From NCBI GenBank assembly GCA_045541475.1, contig JAZQJI010000031.1, positions 8,756 to 72,755 on the forward strand: a DNA stretch of 64,000 nt. The letters are read 5' to 3'. The translations under genes and the position numbers were made by a program. The notes beneath the pieces are model-generated. The model was not told the DNA's origin. It searched no databases and worked only from the letters and a program-made list of their open reading frames with translations. Within the stretch, counting starts at the first letter, position 1, and each line of letters starts with the position of its first letter. This stretch comes from RGIG3077 sp045541475 (GTDB taxonomy: Bacteria > Bacillota > Clostridia > Oscillospirales > Ruminococcaceae). Shown in pieces: positions 51,252-59,358 of this stretch.

Positions 51252-51443
51252 CTAATCAATCACTTCAAAACTATCGATTATGTCATTATGAAGAATGATT
51301 TTGCCTGCAATATCGAGTTGCCGCATTTGCTCATCAACATCTCCGAATTGCAGAAGGTCGATTGAATTAAATCTATGATTGGGGTCATTTGATTTAATTT
51401 CAAGCAGTTTTTTGTATAATTCCATTGGCGTAATTTTTGACAT
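51252..51443 (-). CDS. Small minus-strand prophage protein (63 aa), unknown
   Basis: AAAGGAGG precedes ATG 51443. The product (MSKITPMELYKKLLEIKSND, LLQFGDVDEQMRQLDIAGKI) is helical and acidic, perhaps a small winged-helix-like fold. It has its own promoter and runs against the early operon, so it may be expressed in the lysogen. Confidence 0.7.
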   Translation of the reverse strand: MSKITPMELYKKLLEIKSNDPNHRFNSIDLLQFGDVDEQMRQLDIAGKIILHNDIIDSFEVID

Positions 51444-51467
51444 ATGTATACCTCCTTTCTCGGAGAT

Positions 51468-51496
51468 ATTATACCACAAATACACTAATTGGACAA
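51468..51496 (-). promoter_or_regulatory. Promoter of the 63-aa minus-strand gene
   Basis: Minus strand TTGTCC (51491-51496), 17 bp, TATAAT (51468-51473). Confidence 0.65.
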
Positions 51497-51521
51497 GTAT
51501 TAAGAAAGCGAGGTGATACCA

Positions 51522-51713
51522 ATGAACAAAATCGAAATTGACACCGAAAAGAAGGTGTTTTTGCTTAACGGCCAGCCGATGCACGGCGTAACAAAAATCA
51601 CGATTAACATTGAGGCAATGAAGATCCCAGAAGTAATGTTAACCGTGATGAGTGAACTTGATATTAAGCTTGATGATTTTGATTTAAAAGGATTTGAGAA
51701 GAGATTAAATTAG
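51522..51713 (+). CDS. Small early prophage protein (63 aa), unknown
   Basis: GAGGTGA precedes ATG 51522. MNKIEIDTEKKVFLLNGQPM and VTKITINIEAMKIPEVMLTV show beta-strand repeats; the last helix is acidic. Looks like the small 'phage protein' type with a two-layer beta fold. Its 3' end overlaps the minus-strand DUF2513-like gene by 50 bp. Confidence 0.65.
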   Translation: MNKIEIDTEKKVFLLNGQPMHGVTKITINIEAMKIPEVMLTVMSELDIKLDDFDLKGFEKRLN

Positions 51714-52040
51714 CCGCGACTTGCGACAGGATGTCGAGCGAAAAAGAGCCTACGATTGAAGCTTTTTCCAAAACTTTTTTCCAGATGCTGTCTGAGCGGA
51801 TATTGGCAATAAACTCGTGTGCTTTCGGAGTAATGTCGTCTACATATCCATTTCCGAGCATATCCCATTTAACATTGATTAAATATCCGTATAAGTCACA
51901 TTGGTTGATATGGTATTTTGTTTTGTTTTCTTCATAATTCAGCGCATTGCAAATATCATTGATTTCAATAGACGCCCTAAAATTCGAGTTTTCTTCGATG
52001 AAAAATAGATATCTCTAACGCAATCAGGATCTAATCTCAT
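51664..52040 (-). pseudogene. DUF2513-like gene with a one-base deletion
   Basis: ATG 52040 begins MRLDPDCVRD, the usual start of DUF2513 proteins. Directly after, the frame is lost: the +1 frame continues LFFIEENSNFRASIEINDI, DLYGYLINVKWDMLGNGYVD, DITPKAHEFIANIRSD and GSFSLDILSQVAANLISS, all family-like. Restoring one C (…GAT ATC CTA TTT…) near 52010 would repair it. Its own consensus promoter is intact. Either a recent mutation or a sequence error. Confidence 0.75.
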
Positions 52041-52080
52041 ATACTCCACTGCCTTTCTGTATTTTAAATTTATATTAATG

Positions 52081-52109
52081 ATTATAGATTGAGCGGAGAT
52101 ATATGTCAA
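52081..52109 (-). promoter_or_regulatory. Consensus promoter of the DUF2513-like gene
   Basis: Minus strand perfect TTGACA (52104-52109), 17 bp, perfect TATAAT (52081-52086). Confidence 0.8.
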
Positions 52110-52135
52110 GTGAATTTAGAAAGAAGGTGTTTTGA

Positions 52136-52312
52136 ATGGTAATACCCAGAGGATGTGATAAAGCTGAGGTTGTATCTGTTATCCGTACTATTGCCTTAAA
52201 AGGCGAAGGAACAAAGAAAGATCCAGTCAGAGATGTTATTCAATATTGGGATTTTGACGGAAATCTTTTGGCAGAATGCGATTGTATCAATATAAATGAC
52301 GAAAGTAGGTGA
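52136..52312 (+). CDS. Small early prophage protein (58 aa)
   Basis: ATG 52136 with AGAAGGTG 7-8 bp upstream. MVIPRGCDKAEVVSVIRTIA, then KGEGTKKDPVRDVIQYWDFD and GNLLAECDCININDESR. This compact type of protein is frequent in Firmicutes phages; the VIQYWDFDGNLLA end is characteristic. Function unknown. Confidence 0.7.
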   Translation: MVIPRGCDKAEVVSVIRTIALKGEGTKKDPVRDVIQYWDFDGNLLAECDCININDESR

Positions 52313-52316
52313 AACC

Positions 52317-52616
52317 ATGAACCAATACCAAGAGCGAATTCCGCAGATAACAAGCATTGAAACCGCAATCGAGATTTATTACAGTAAAACTCAGCTTGGC
52401 AACGCTGACATAAAGAAGCTGTTCGGCGTCAGCAGTTCCAAGGTGACAAGCCTTAAGAAAATCGTGCGGCAGGCAATGGCAGAGCGCAATGTAATGCCGT
52501 ACAATGCACTGCTTGTAAACACAAAAATTGCCTATGAGGTGTGGGGGCTTGACATTGCCGATTTGGAAAAGCGCCACATTGCTTTAGAGCGGCTGAGGAA
52601 GCGCATGTCAAGTTAA
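52317..52616 (+). CDS. HTH-type early prophage protein (99 aa)
   Basis: ATG 52317 with AGGTGA just upstream, 4 bp after the preceding stop. IETAIEIYYSKTQLGNADIK and KLFGVSSSKVTSLKKIVRQA form a helix-turn-helix; the C-terminal helix is basic (LEKRHIALERLRKRMSS). Probably a small DNA-binding regulator. Confidence 0.7.
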   Translation: MNQYQERIPQITSIETAIEIYYSKTQLGNADIKKLFGVSSSKVTSLKKIVRQAMAERNVMPYNALLVNTKIAYEVWGLDIADLEKRHIALERLRKRMSS

Positions 52617-52628
52617 GGAGGTTAAATC

Positions 52629-52775
52629 ATGCAAACAATACTTATCCGCTTTTTGCCGGCGCTCATAACAATGGTGCTGATGTCGATATCGTTTGTGATA
52701 TATGGCATACTGGTAGAGCCGTTGGCAAAGGCATATTGCAAGAAAAAGGGGCTTGAGTGGGATGATAACGAATAA
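52629..52775 (+). CDS. Tiny membrane protein (48 aa)
   Basis: AAGGAGG lies 7 bp before ATG 52629. One TM helix (LIRFLPALITMVLMSISFVI) with a charged tail ending KKKGLEWDDNE. Overlaps the next gene by 14 bp. Unknown role; possibly exclusion or holin-like, but too little to say. Confidence 0.65.
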   Translation: MQTILIRFLPALITMVLMSISFVIYGILVEPLAKAYCKKKGLEWDDNE

Positions 52776-52947
52776 AACCTTAAGCAAATCTGAAGAAATC
52801 ATCAAAGAATATTTCTGCGCAGGTTTTACCGCCGAAGAAATATCCAAACGGCTACGCATACCGTATTTTGCCGTAATTGAAGCAAGATACAACATCATCA
52901 AAAAGGGCTATGAACTGCCCGAATTAAAGGAGGAACAATTCCGATGA
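52762..52947 (+). CDS. Sigma-like HTH early protein (61 aa)
   Basis: ATG 52762. MITNKTLSKSEEIIKEYFCA, GFTAEEISKRLRIPYFAVIE, an HTH as in sigma region 4 or small phage regulators. Its stop overlaps the next ATG by 4 bp. Confidence 0.65.
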   Translation: MITNKTLSKSEEIIKEYFCAGFTAEEISKRLRIPYFAVIEARYNIIKKGYELPELKEEQFR

Positions 52948-53249
52948 CCACAAAAGAAAAAGAGCCTGCAACCGTTGGCGCGGTTGCAAGCTCAAGTAGT
53001 TGCTTAATGCAACAGAAAAAGAGTACTAACAGTATAACATTTAATTTTAAAAATGTCAAGCAGGCTGAGTTTGTACTTCTGGCTGTACGCAAACACATCA
53101 AAGAACGTGAGGAACTGCTTGTCAGCTTGAATAATATGAGCGCTGAAAAAGGCGGAAGATATGATCGCATAGTCGAGCGTTGGACCGCAGATACTGACCT
53201 TTTAAAAGATGCTGCAATGAAGCTTGAGGAGGTATGCGTTTATGGCTAA
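52944..53249 (+). CDS. Early prophage protein (101 aa), unknown
   Basis: Start ATG 52944 in ATGA overlap. Low-complexity start (TVGAVASSSSCLMQQKKS), then FKNVKQAEFVLLAVRKHIKE and helical LLKDAAMKLEEVCVYG. AAGGAGG precedes it. Its 3' end overlaps the ParB-like gene start by 8 bp. Not recognised. Confidence 0.6.
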   Translation: MTTKEKEPATVGAVASSSSCLMQQKKSTNSITFNFKNVKQAEFVLLAVRKHIKEREELLVSLNNMSAEKGGRYDRIVERWTADTDLLKDAAMKLEEVCVYG

Positions 53250-54795
53250 AAACAAACGCTGTCCTCTGCAGGCTGAGTGCGGCCGAAAATGTGAATTTGA
53301 AAAGCGTGAGCTCAAATGCGATTACTACCGCAACAACGGCATCGGCGACTTTACAATCAACGACCAGGAAGAACTCAGAGAGCTTGAAGCTCGACTTACA
53401 GAAGAAGAAAGGTATATGAAAGAGCTTGAGGAATTCGAGCTTGAAGAAGATAAAAATAGCATTGTTTTTATCCCAATTGAAAACTTGTATTCGCACCCGG
53501 ACAACCCGAGAAAAGAGCTTGGCGACCTTACCGAGCTTGCTGACAGCATAAAGGCGAAGGGCGTATTACAAAATCTGACAGTTGTGCCTCGTGATGAGCC
53601 CAATACATACACCGTTATCATCGGTCACAGGCGAACCGCAGCAGCAAAGCTTGCAGGTCTGACTGAGCTTCCCTGCATTATCACTGAAATGACACCTGCA
53701 GAACAGGTTCAGACAATGTTGCTTGAAAATATGCAGCGTGTTGATTTAACGCCGTATGAGCAGGCCGTAGCGTTTCATCAGCTGAAATTTGATTTCGGCG
53801 ACAGTGTCAACGATATCGCCAAGAAAACAGGCTTTTCTTCCGAAACTGTAAAGAAACGCTTGAAAATGGCCGAGCTCGACCACAACAAGCTCAAAGAAGT
53901 TTCGGTACGTCAGATTTCGCTTGCCGATTTCGATAAATTGTCGAAAATCGAGGCTATTAACATTAGAAACGAGGTCCTTGCCGATATCGGCACGGCAAAT
54001 TTTAACCAGCGTTATCAATCGGCACTCAAAAAGCAGAACATCGCCAAAAATCTGCCGCTTATAAAATCGGCGCTGAGAACGCTCAAGGCTAAGAAAATCA
54101 AGGACAGCGAAGCCTGGGGCGGTAAATATACCCGCATCGGAGATTATATATACATTGATAAATGGGACGAGCTGACGCCGCTTGTGCCGGTAAATGAAAA
54201 ACGTGAGCTGTATTATACTCTTGATGAAACATACGGCTCGCTGAGGTTTTTTGTGCTTACCCCGAAGGCAAAGCCCGTAAAGCGTCCGCAGAGCGAAATT
54301 GACAGAGAAAAGTACATCGCGCAGACAAGACAAAAGCTTGATGAATTGTCGGAAATTTGTCGAAAGCTGCGTGCGGATTTTGCTGATAATCTTCGTTTCG
54401 ACAGAAAAAACGCTATGCTTATGCTGTTTGGTGCTACCGATATCATGAAGGTGTCGCTGTTTAAGTATATGTCTGCAAGATATACGGATTTGTGCAAAAA
54501 AGCAGGTTTTGAATATGATTACGGCCATGCTGATGAAAGCCGCAAAAAGCTTTTTGATGCTATCGAAGAAAATCCGCAAAGGATGATACCTGCCGTAATT
54601 TACAATGCACATTGTGATGACGGCACGCACAAATATTATTCGGGCTACGCAAAGGAGTTTCCGAAGTATACCGAAAACAAAGTGCTTGATGCGTTGTATA
54701 AATGGCTGACATCTTTAGGATATGAGATGTCGGACGATGAAAAGGCATTGCAGAACGGTACGCATGAGCTTTTTACGGATAAGGATAAGAAGTGA
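53242..54795 (+). CDS. ParB/Spo0J-type DNA-binding protein
   Basis: A 517-aa protein. A Cys cluster at the N-terminus (CPLQAECGRKCEFEKRELKC) may bind zinc. The ParB N-domain follows: IPIENLYSHPDNPRKELGD, GVLQNLTVVPRDEPNTYTV, IIGHRRTAAAKLAGL (the CTP-binding GxxRR) and MLLENMQRVDLTPYEQAVAF. The HTH is VNDIAKKTGFSSETVKKRLK. A long C-terminal part is of no known family. No ParA is adjacent. GAGGAGG precedes ATG 53242 with 9-bp spacing; TTG 53224 would start within the SD region. It may segregate a plasmid-like phage or control replication. Confidence 0.88.
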   Translation: MAKNKRCPLQAECGRKCEFEKRELKCDYYRNNGIGDFTINDQEELRELEARLTEEERYMKELEEFELEEDKNSIVFIPIENLYSHPDNPRKELGDLTELADSIKAKGVLQNLTVVPRDEPNTYTVIIGHRRTAAAKLAGLTELPCIITEMTPAEQVQTMLLENMQRVDLTPYEQAVAFHQLKFDFGDSVNDIAKKTGFSSETVKKRLKMAELDHNKLKEVSVRQISLADFDKLSKIEAINIRNEVLADIGTANFNQRYQSALKKQNIAKNLPLIKSALRTLKAKKIKDSEAWGGKYTRIGDYIYIDKWDELTPLVPVNEKRELYYTLDETYGSLRFFVLTPKAKPVKRPQSEIDREKYIAQTRQKLDELSEICRKLRADFADNLRFDRKNAMLMLFGATDIMKVSLFKYMSARYTDLCKKAGFEYDYGHADESRKKLFDAIEENPQRMIPAVIYNAHCDDGTHKYYSGYAKEFPKYTENKVLDALYKWLTSLGYEMSDDEKALQNGTHELFTDKDKK

Positions 54796-54813
54796 CAACC
54801 TTCGGCAAATCAT

Positions 54814-54852
54814 CTGTCGAAACAAGGCACATTTGGCGAGGTGTTTCGACAG
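54814..54852. repeat. Inverted repeat after the ParB-like gene (candidate binding site)
   Basis: CTGTCGAAAC (54814-54823) and GTTTCGACAG (54843-54852) are perfect 10-bp arms around 19 bp. Each arm holds a parS-like half-site (GAAACA left, TGTTTC right), in the opposite order to chromosomal parS. It is 18 bp from the ParB-like stop, in the only 100-bp gap in this operon. No T-run. Confidence 0.55.
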
Positions 54853-54899
54853 GTGTTCACAACAAATCAATAATTACAATTACAAGGAGAATTACATAA

Positions 54900-56177
54900 A
54901 TGTCAGTAAAAATTAATGCTTTCCAAATAGAGAATGTCAAGCGTGTAAGGGCTGTAGAGGTTGTACCGGTGCAGAACGGCTTGACAATTATCGGCGGCGA
55001 TAACGGCCAGGGGAAGACCTCAGTACTTGACGGAATCGCTTGGTGCTTAGGCGGTGAAAAGTATCGTCCCACACAAGCGCAGAATTTAGATTCCGTTCTG
55101 CCGCCTACGCTTAAAATCACCTTGAGCAACGGTCTTATTGTAGAGCGTAAAGGCAAAAACAGCAGCCTTACCGTAACCGATCCGAGCGGACAAAAAGCAG
55201 GTCAGACTTTGCTTAACAGCTTTGTTGAGCAGTTTGCGCTTGATTTGCCAAAATTCATGGTCTCGTCAGATTCGGACAAAGCCGAAACATTGCTTAAAAT
55301 AATCGGCGTCGGCGATGAACTGCGTAAACTCAACCAGGAAGAAAAATCGTTTTATCAGGAAAGACTTTATATCGGCAGAGAGCGTGATCAGAAGCAGAAA
55401 TATGCCGACGAACTTATCTTTTATCCCAATATGCCCGAAATGCCCGTTTCGGCTCACGAGCTGATTATGCGTCAGCAGGAAATCTTAGGCAAAAATGCAG
55501 AAAATCAGCGCTTAAGGCGTGACAAAGACTTGTGGGAAGAGCGACTTGCTCAGGCGAAAAACAATTTGCTGGAAGCACAGCGCAAGGTTGAAGAAGCTGA
55601 GAAAAATCTTGCCGTTGCAAGCAAATCGGCAGAAAACCTGATTGATGAAAGCACTGCAGAAATTGAAGAAGATATCAAACGCATTGATGATATCAACAGA
55701 AAGGTCCGTGCTAATCTTGATAAGGTTGCTGCACAGGAAACCGCCAAAAATCTTTTTGATAAGTACAATAATCTTACTGAAAAGATTGAAGATGTACGCA
55801 AAGCGCGCAGAAAGCTGCTTGACAATGCGGCACTTCCGCTTGAAGGACTTTCGGTTGAAGACGGTGCTCTTACATACAAATCACAGAAATGGGATTGCAT
55901 GAGCGGTGCCGAACAACTCAAGGTTGCAACAGCAATTGTAAGGGCATTAAATCCTAACTGTGGATTTGTTCTTATTGATAAGCTTGAGCAGATGGACAGA
56001 AAAACACTTGACGAATTCGGCAAATGGCTTGAAGAACAGAATCTGCAGGCAATTGCTACAAGAGTTTCAAGCGGCGATGAATGCAGTATTATCATTGAAG
56101 ATGGATATGTTAAGCAGGATAGTGAGCCGAAAGTCGATACCACATCGAGTGGTTGGGATAAATGGAAAGGAGTTTGA
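54900..56177 (+). CDS. Rad50/RecN-type ATPase with coiled coil
   Basis: A 425-aa SMC-like ATPase. Walker A GGDNGQGKTSVLDGI at about residue 35, a coiled coil at about 190-320 (LRRDKDLWEERLAQAKNNLL), the ABC-type signature SGAEQLKVATAIVRAL and Walker B CGFVLIDKLEQMD. Shorter than Rad50, so probably a phage recombination protein acting with the next genes. AAGGAG precedes ATG 54900. Ends WDKWKG, a C-terminal aromatic tail. Confidence 0.85.
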   Translation: MSVKINAFQIENVKRVRAVEVVPVQNGLTIIGGDNGQGKTSVLDGIAWCLGGEKYRPTQAQNLDSVLPPTLKITLSNGLIVERKGKNSSLTVTDPSGQKAGQTLLNSFVEQFALDLPKFMVSSDSDKAETLLKIIGVGDELRKLNQEEKSFYQERLYIGRERDQKQKYADELIFYPNMPEMPVSAHELIMRQQEILGKNAENQRLRRDKDLWEERLAQAKNNLLEAQRKVEEAEKNLAVASKSAENLIDESTAEIEEDIKRIDDINRKVRANLDKVAAQETAKNLFDKYNNLTEKIEDVRKARRKLLDNAALPLEGLSVEDGALTYKSQKWDCMSGAEQLKVATAIVRALNPNCGFVLIDKLEQMDRKTLDEFGKWLEEQNLQAIATRVSSGDECSIIIEDGYVKQDSEPKVDTTSSGWDKWKGV

Positions 56178-56179
56178 TT

Positions 56180-57199
56180 ATGGGAAAATACGAAATAACA
56201 TCGGGCAAGATTGAAAAAGCCCAAAAGGTTGTTATCATGGGTGTTGAGGGCATCGGAAAAACAAGCCTTGCGGCACAGTTCCCCGGTGTGCTGTTTATAG
56301 ATACCGAAGGTTCTACGGAGCATTACGACGTACCGAGAATGCCAAGGCCTACATCGTGGGAAATGCTGCTTGATGAAATTCGTGATGTTGTTGTGGGCAA
56401 ATACTGCTCAACGCTTGTTGTAGATACAGCCGATTGGGCTGAGCACCTTTGTGCAGAGCATATCTGTGCTAAAAACAAGTGTGACGGCATTGAAGCATTT
56501 GGATATGGTAAAGGATATACATATTTAGCTGAAGAGTTTGGCAAAATGCTTAATCTTTTGAGTGATGTTATCAATGTCGGTATCAATGTTGTGTTATGCT
56601 GCCATACAGCCATTAAGCGTTTTGAACAGCCCAACGAGTTTGGATCATACGATCGTTACGAAATGAAGCTTGAAAAGAAAACGGCACCGCTTGTAAAGGA
56701 ATGGGCAGACCTTATGCTCTTTTGCAATTATAAAACGGTTGTCATTGCTTCCGATAGCAAGATGGAAAAGAACAAGGCTCAGGGTAACAAGCGTGTAATG
56801 TATACCACTCATCATCCTTGCTGGGATGCCAAGAACCGAGTGGGATTGCCCGATGAAGTACCTCTTAGCTATGATAGCATTGCACACGTAATTCCCAACA
56901 TCAACAAAAGTAATCGTGCCAATACCGTGACAAAGGTATGCGAAATCACTAAAGACGATGTTGAACAAAGCGTTGAAATAATGGGTATTCTCGATAGCGC
57001 AATTCCTAAAAGTTTGCGTGATTTGATGGAAGCTTCGGGTGTTGACGAAAAGACGCTTTGCGAATACGTCGAATCTAAAGGCGCATTTCCCAAAGATGTG
57101 CGTGTAAGTAATTATCCTGCAGATTTTGTTGCCTTCCTCATTGGAAATTGGGGCAACATCAGACAGGAAATATCACAAATCGTAAAAGTACCGTTTTAA
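56180..57199 (+). CDS. Sak4-like RecA-core ATPase (AAA_24)
   Basis: A 339-aa ATPase. Walker A VIMGVEGIGKTSLAAQF, VLFIDTEGSTEHY, Walker B STLVVDTADWAEHL and VVLCCHTAIKRFEQP. This is the phage single-strand annealing/recombinase class related to the RecA core (Sak4). AAAGGAG precedes ATG 56180 by 7 bp. Neighbours (Rad50-like upstream, DUF669 downstream) form a recombination set. Confidence 0.85.
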   Translation: MGKYEITSGKIEKAQKVVIMGVEGIGKTSLAAQFPGVLFIDTEGSTEHYDVPRMPRPTSWEMLLDEIRDVVVGKYCSTLVVDTADWAEHLCAEHICAKNKCDGIEAFGYGKGYTYLAEEFGKMLNLLSDVINVGINVVLCCHTAIKRFEQPNEFGSYDRYEMKLEKKTAPLVKEWADLMLFCNYKTVVIASDSKMEKNKAQGNKRVMYTTHHPCWDAKNRVGLPDEVPLSYDSIAHVIPNINKSNRANTVTKVCEITKDDVEQSVEIMGILDSAIPKSLRDLMEASGVDEKTLCEYVESKGAFPKDVRVSNYPADFVAFLIGNWGNIRQEISQIVKVPF

Positions 57200-57220
57200 A
57201 ACTGAAAGGAGATAATTATT

Positions 57221-57730
57221 ATGGCTGAAAATACAACAGGATACGAACTTTCGTGGGACAGTGAAATTGAAAAGGAAGGCACTGACTTTATACTTTTGCC
57301 CGAGGGCGTATACAAATTTACCGTAACTAAATTCGAGAGAGCAAGACATCCCGGCAGTAAAAATCTGCCGCCTTGCGCAAAGGCAGTTCTTACTCTTGAA
57401 ATCGACAGCCCTGAAGGTAAGGCTTATGTGATGAATAATCTGTTCCTGCACTCAAAATGTGAAGGTCTGCTGACGGCATTCTTCACCTGCATCGGTGCAA
57501 GAAGGCACGGCGAACGCTTCACAATGAACTGGGATATCGTTCCTCAGAGTACGGGATATGCTAAAATCGGCATACACGAATATGACAAAAGAGACGGCAG
57601 CGGCAAGGGTAAATCAAACGAAGTTTTGCGTTTCCTTGCTCCCGACAGTGATGAGGTCACAAAGATATTTGGCAATACTGCTGCACCTGCGCCTGCACAG
57701 AATAGCCCGTGGGGAGCGTGGAAGAAATGA
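57221..57730 (+). CDS. DUF669 phage protein, probably ssDNA-binding
   Basis: A 169-aa beta-rich protein: ELSWDSEIEKEGTDFILLPE, GVYKFTVTKFERARHPGSKN, KCEGLLTAFFTCIGARRHGE and a Ser/Pro/Ala tail ending NSPWGAWKK. DUF669 members replace SSB in many Firmicutes phages. AAAGGAG precedes ATG 57221. Its stop overlaps the helicase ATG by 4 bp. Confidence 0.85.
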   Translation: MAENTTGYELSWDSEIEKEGTDFILLPEGVYKFTVTKFERARHPGSKNLPPCAKAVLTLEIDSPEGKAYVMNNLFLHSKCEGLLTAFFTCIGARRHGERFTMNWDIVPQSTGYAKIGIHEYDKRDGSGKGKSNEVLRFLAPDSDEVTKIFGNTAAPAPAQNSPWGAWKK

Positions 57731-59358
57731 ACTACCGTCCGTATCAGCTTGCTGCTAAGGAAGCTGTATTTCACGAATGGGATACAGGTAACGGCAGAAC
57801 GCTGATTGTGCTTCCGACAGGTACGGGTAAGACGGTTGTTTTTTCAAGCGTTACGGAAGAATGTGTGCGCAAGGGTGAACGTGTGCTGATTTTAGCGCAC
57901 AGAGGCGAGCTTTTATCACAAGCAGCGGACAAACTTTACAAATTTACAAAACTGCGAGCTGCCGTTGAAAAAGCACAGGAAACGTGTCTTGATTCGTTTT
58001 TGCGTGTAACTGTTGGTTCTATACAGTCTCTGATGCGCCCAAAGCGATTGGCTCAGTTTTCGCATGATTACTTTGACACTATAATCATCGACGAAGCACA
58101 TCACGTATTGTCTGACGGATATCAGAAGGTACTTGCACACTTTGGCAATGCCAATGTTTTGGGCGTTACAGCAACGCCCGACAGAGGCGATATGAAAAAC
58201 TTAGGGCAGTTTTTTGACAGTCTTGCTTATGAATACTCAATCGTTCAGGCGATAAAGGACGGCTACTTGTGCCCTATAAAAGCGCAGACAATACCGCTAA
58301 AACTTGACCTTTCAGCAGTTTCTGTACAAAACGGCGACTTTAAGCCCGGTGATATTGATACTGCACTCGATCCTTACTTGGAAAAAATCGCAGACGAAAT
58401 GTTGAAGACTTGTGCTGACCGCAAAACAGTAGTGTTTCTGCCACTTGTAAAGACCTCTCAGAAATTCGCAAACATACTTAATTCAAAGGGATTCAGAGCG
58501 GCAGAGGTTAACGGCGAAAGTGCAGATAGAAGCGAAGTCCTGCAGGATTTCGACAGCGGAAAATATAACGTTTTGTGTAATTCTATGCTACTTACTGAAG
58601 GCTGGGACTGCCCTTCGGTTGATTGTGTAATTGTATTGCGTCCGACAAAGGTGCGCAGCCTTTACTGCCAGATGATAGGCAGAGGCACACGCCTTAGCGA
58701 AGGTAAAGACCATTTGCTTGTACTTGATTTTTTATGGCACACAGAACGCCATGAACTTTGTCATCCTGCGCACCTGATTTGTGAAGATCCGCAGGTTGCA
58801 AACAAGGCTACGGAAAATCTTGAAAGCTGTGCATGCCCTGTTGATATTGAGGAAGCAGCAAACAAGGCTTCCGAAGATGTTGTAGCACAGCGTGAAGCCA
58901 CTTTGGCAAAAACTTTAGAACAAATGAAAAAACGCAAGCGTCAGCTTGTGGATCCTCTGCAATATGAAATGAGCATATCTGCTCAAGATTTATCAGGGTA
59001 TATTCCCTCGTTCGGTTGGGAGTGTGAAGCTCCGACCGATAAACAGAAAACACAACTCGAAAAACTGGGTATATTCCCCGATGAAATTGAATCTGCAGGC
59101 AAGGCACAGAAACTTCTTGACAGAATACTTGAACGCCGTAACGATGGGCTTGCAACGCCTAAGCAGATAAGGTTGCTTGAACGATACGGCTTTAAGCACG
59201 TTGGCAAGTGGGATTCTGACAGTGCAAGCAAAATGATATCACGCATTTCCGCACTTGGCTGGAACCGACTGCCCGCAGGTGTTGACCCTGCAACATATCA
59301 ACCGCAGAATAACAAAGGAGCAAACAGCGAATGGAATATGACAACAGCAATCTTTTAG
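57727..59358 (+). CDS. SF2 DEAD/DEAH-box helicase
   Basis: A 543-aa helicase. Motif I LPTGTGKTVVFSSV, Ia ILAHRGELL, II DTIIIDEAHHVL, III GVTATPDRGD, IV region VVFLPLV, V CNSMLLTEGWDCPSVD, VI QMIGRGTRLSEGK. C-terminal linker contains the phrase TDKQKTQLEKLGI and ATPKQIRLLERYGFKHVGK, repeats seen in phage DEAD-box proteins. The 3' end overlaps the primase gene by 28 bp. Confidence 0.9.
   Translation: MNYRPYQLAAKEAVFHEWDTGNGRTLIVLPTGTGKTVVFSSVTEECVRKGERVLILAHRGELLSQAADKLYKFTKLRAAVEKAQETCLDSFLRVTVGSIQSLMRPKRLAQFSHDYFDTIIIDEAHHVLSDGYQKVLAHFGNANVLGVTATPDRGDMKNLGQFFDSLAYEYSIVQAIKDGYLCPIKAQTIPLKLDLSAVSVQNGDFKPGDIDTALDPYLEKIADEMLKTCADRKTVVFLPLVKTSQKFANILNSKGFRAAEVNGESADRSEVLQDFDSGKYNVLCNSMLLTEGWDCPSVDCVIVLRPTKVRSLYCQMIGRGTRLSEGKDHLLVLDFLWHTERHELCHPAHLICEDPQVANKATENLESCACPVDIEEAANKASEDVVAQREATLAKTLEQMKKRKRQLVDPLQYEMSISAQDLSGYIPSFGWECEAPTDKQKTQLEKLGIFPDEIESAGKAQKLLDRILERRNDGLATPKQIRLLERYGFKHVGKWDSDSASKMISRISALGWNRLPAGVDPATYQPQNNKGANSEWNMTTAIF

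Noticed and set aside
53746..54630. 294-codon minus-strand frame
   Set aside because: Antisense to the ParB-like gene; no domain or SD.
54814..54852. Rho-independent terminator
   Set aside because: Loop of 19 nt and no T-run; the operon continues 48 bp later.
55550..56323. 257-codon minus-strand frame
   Set aside because: Antisense to the Rad50-like and Sak4-like genes; low-complexity Ser/Ala/Leu product.
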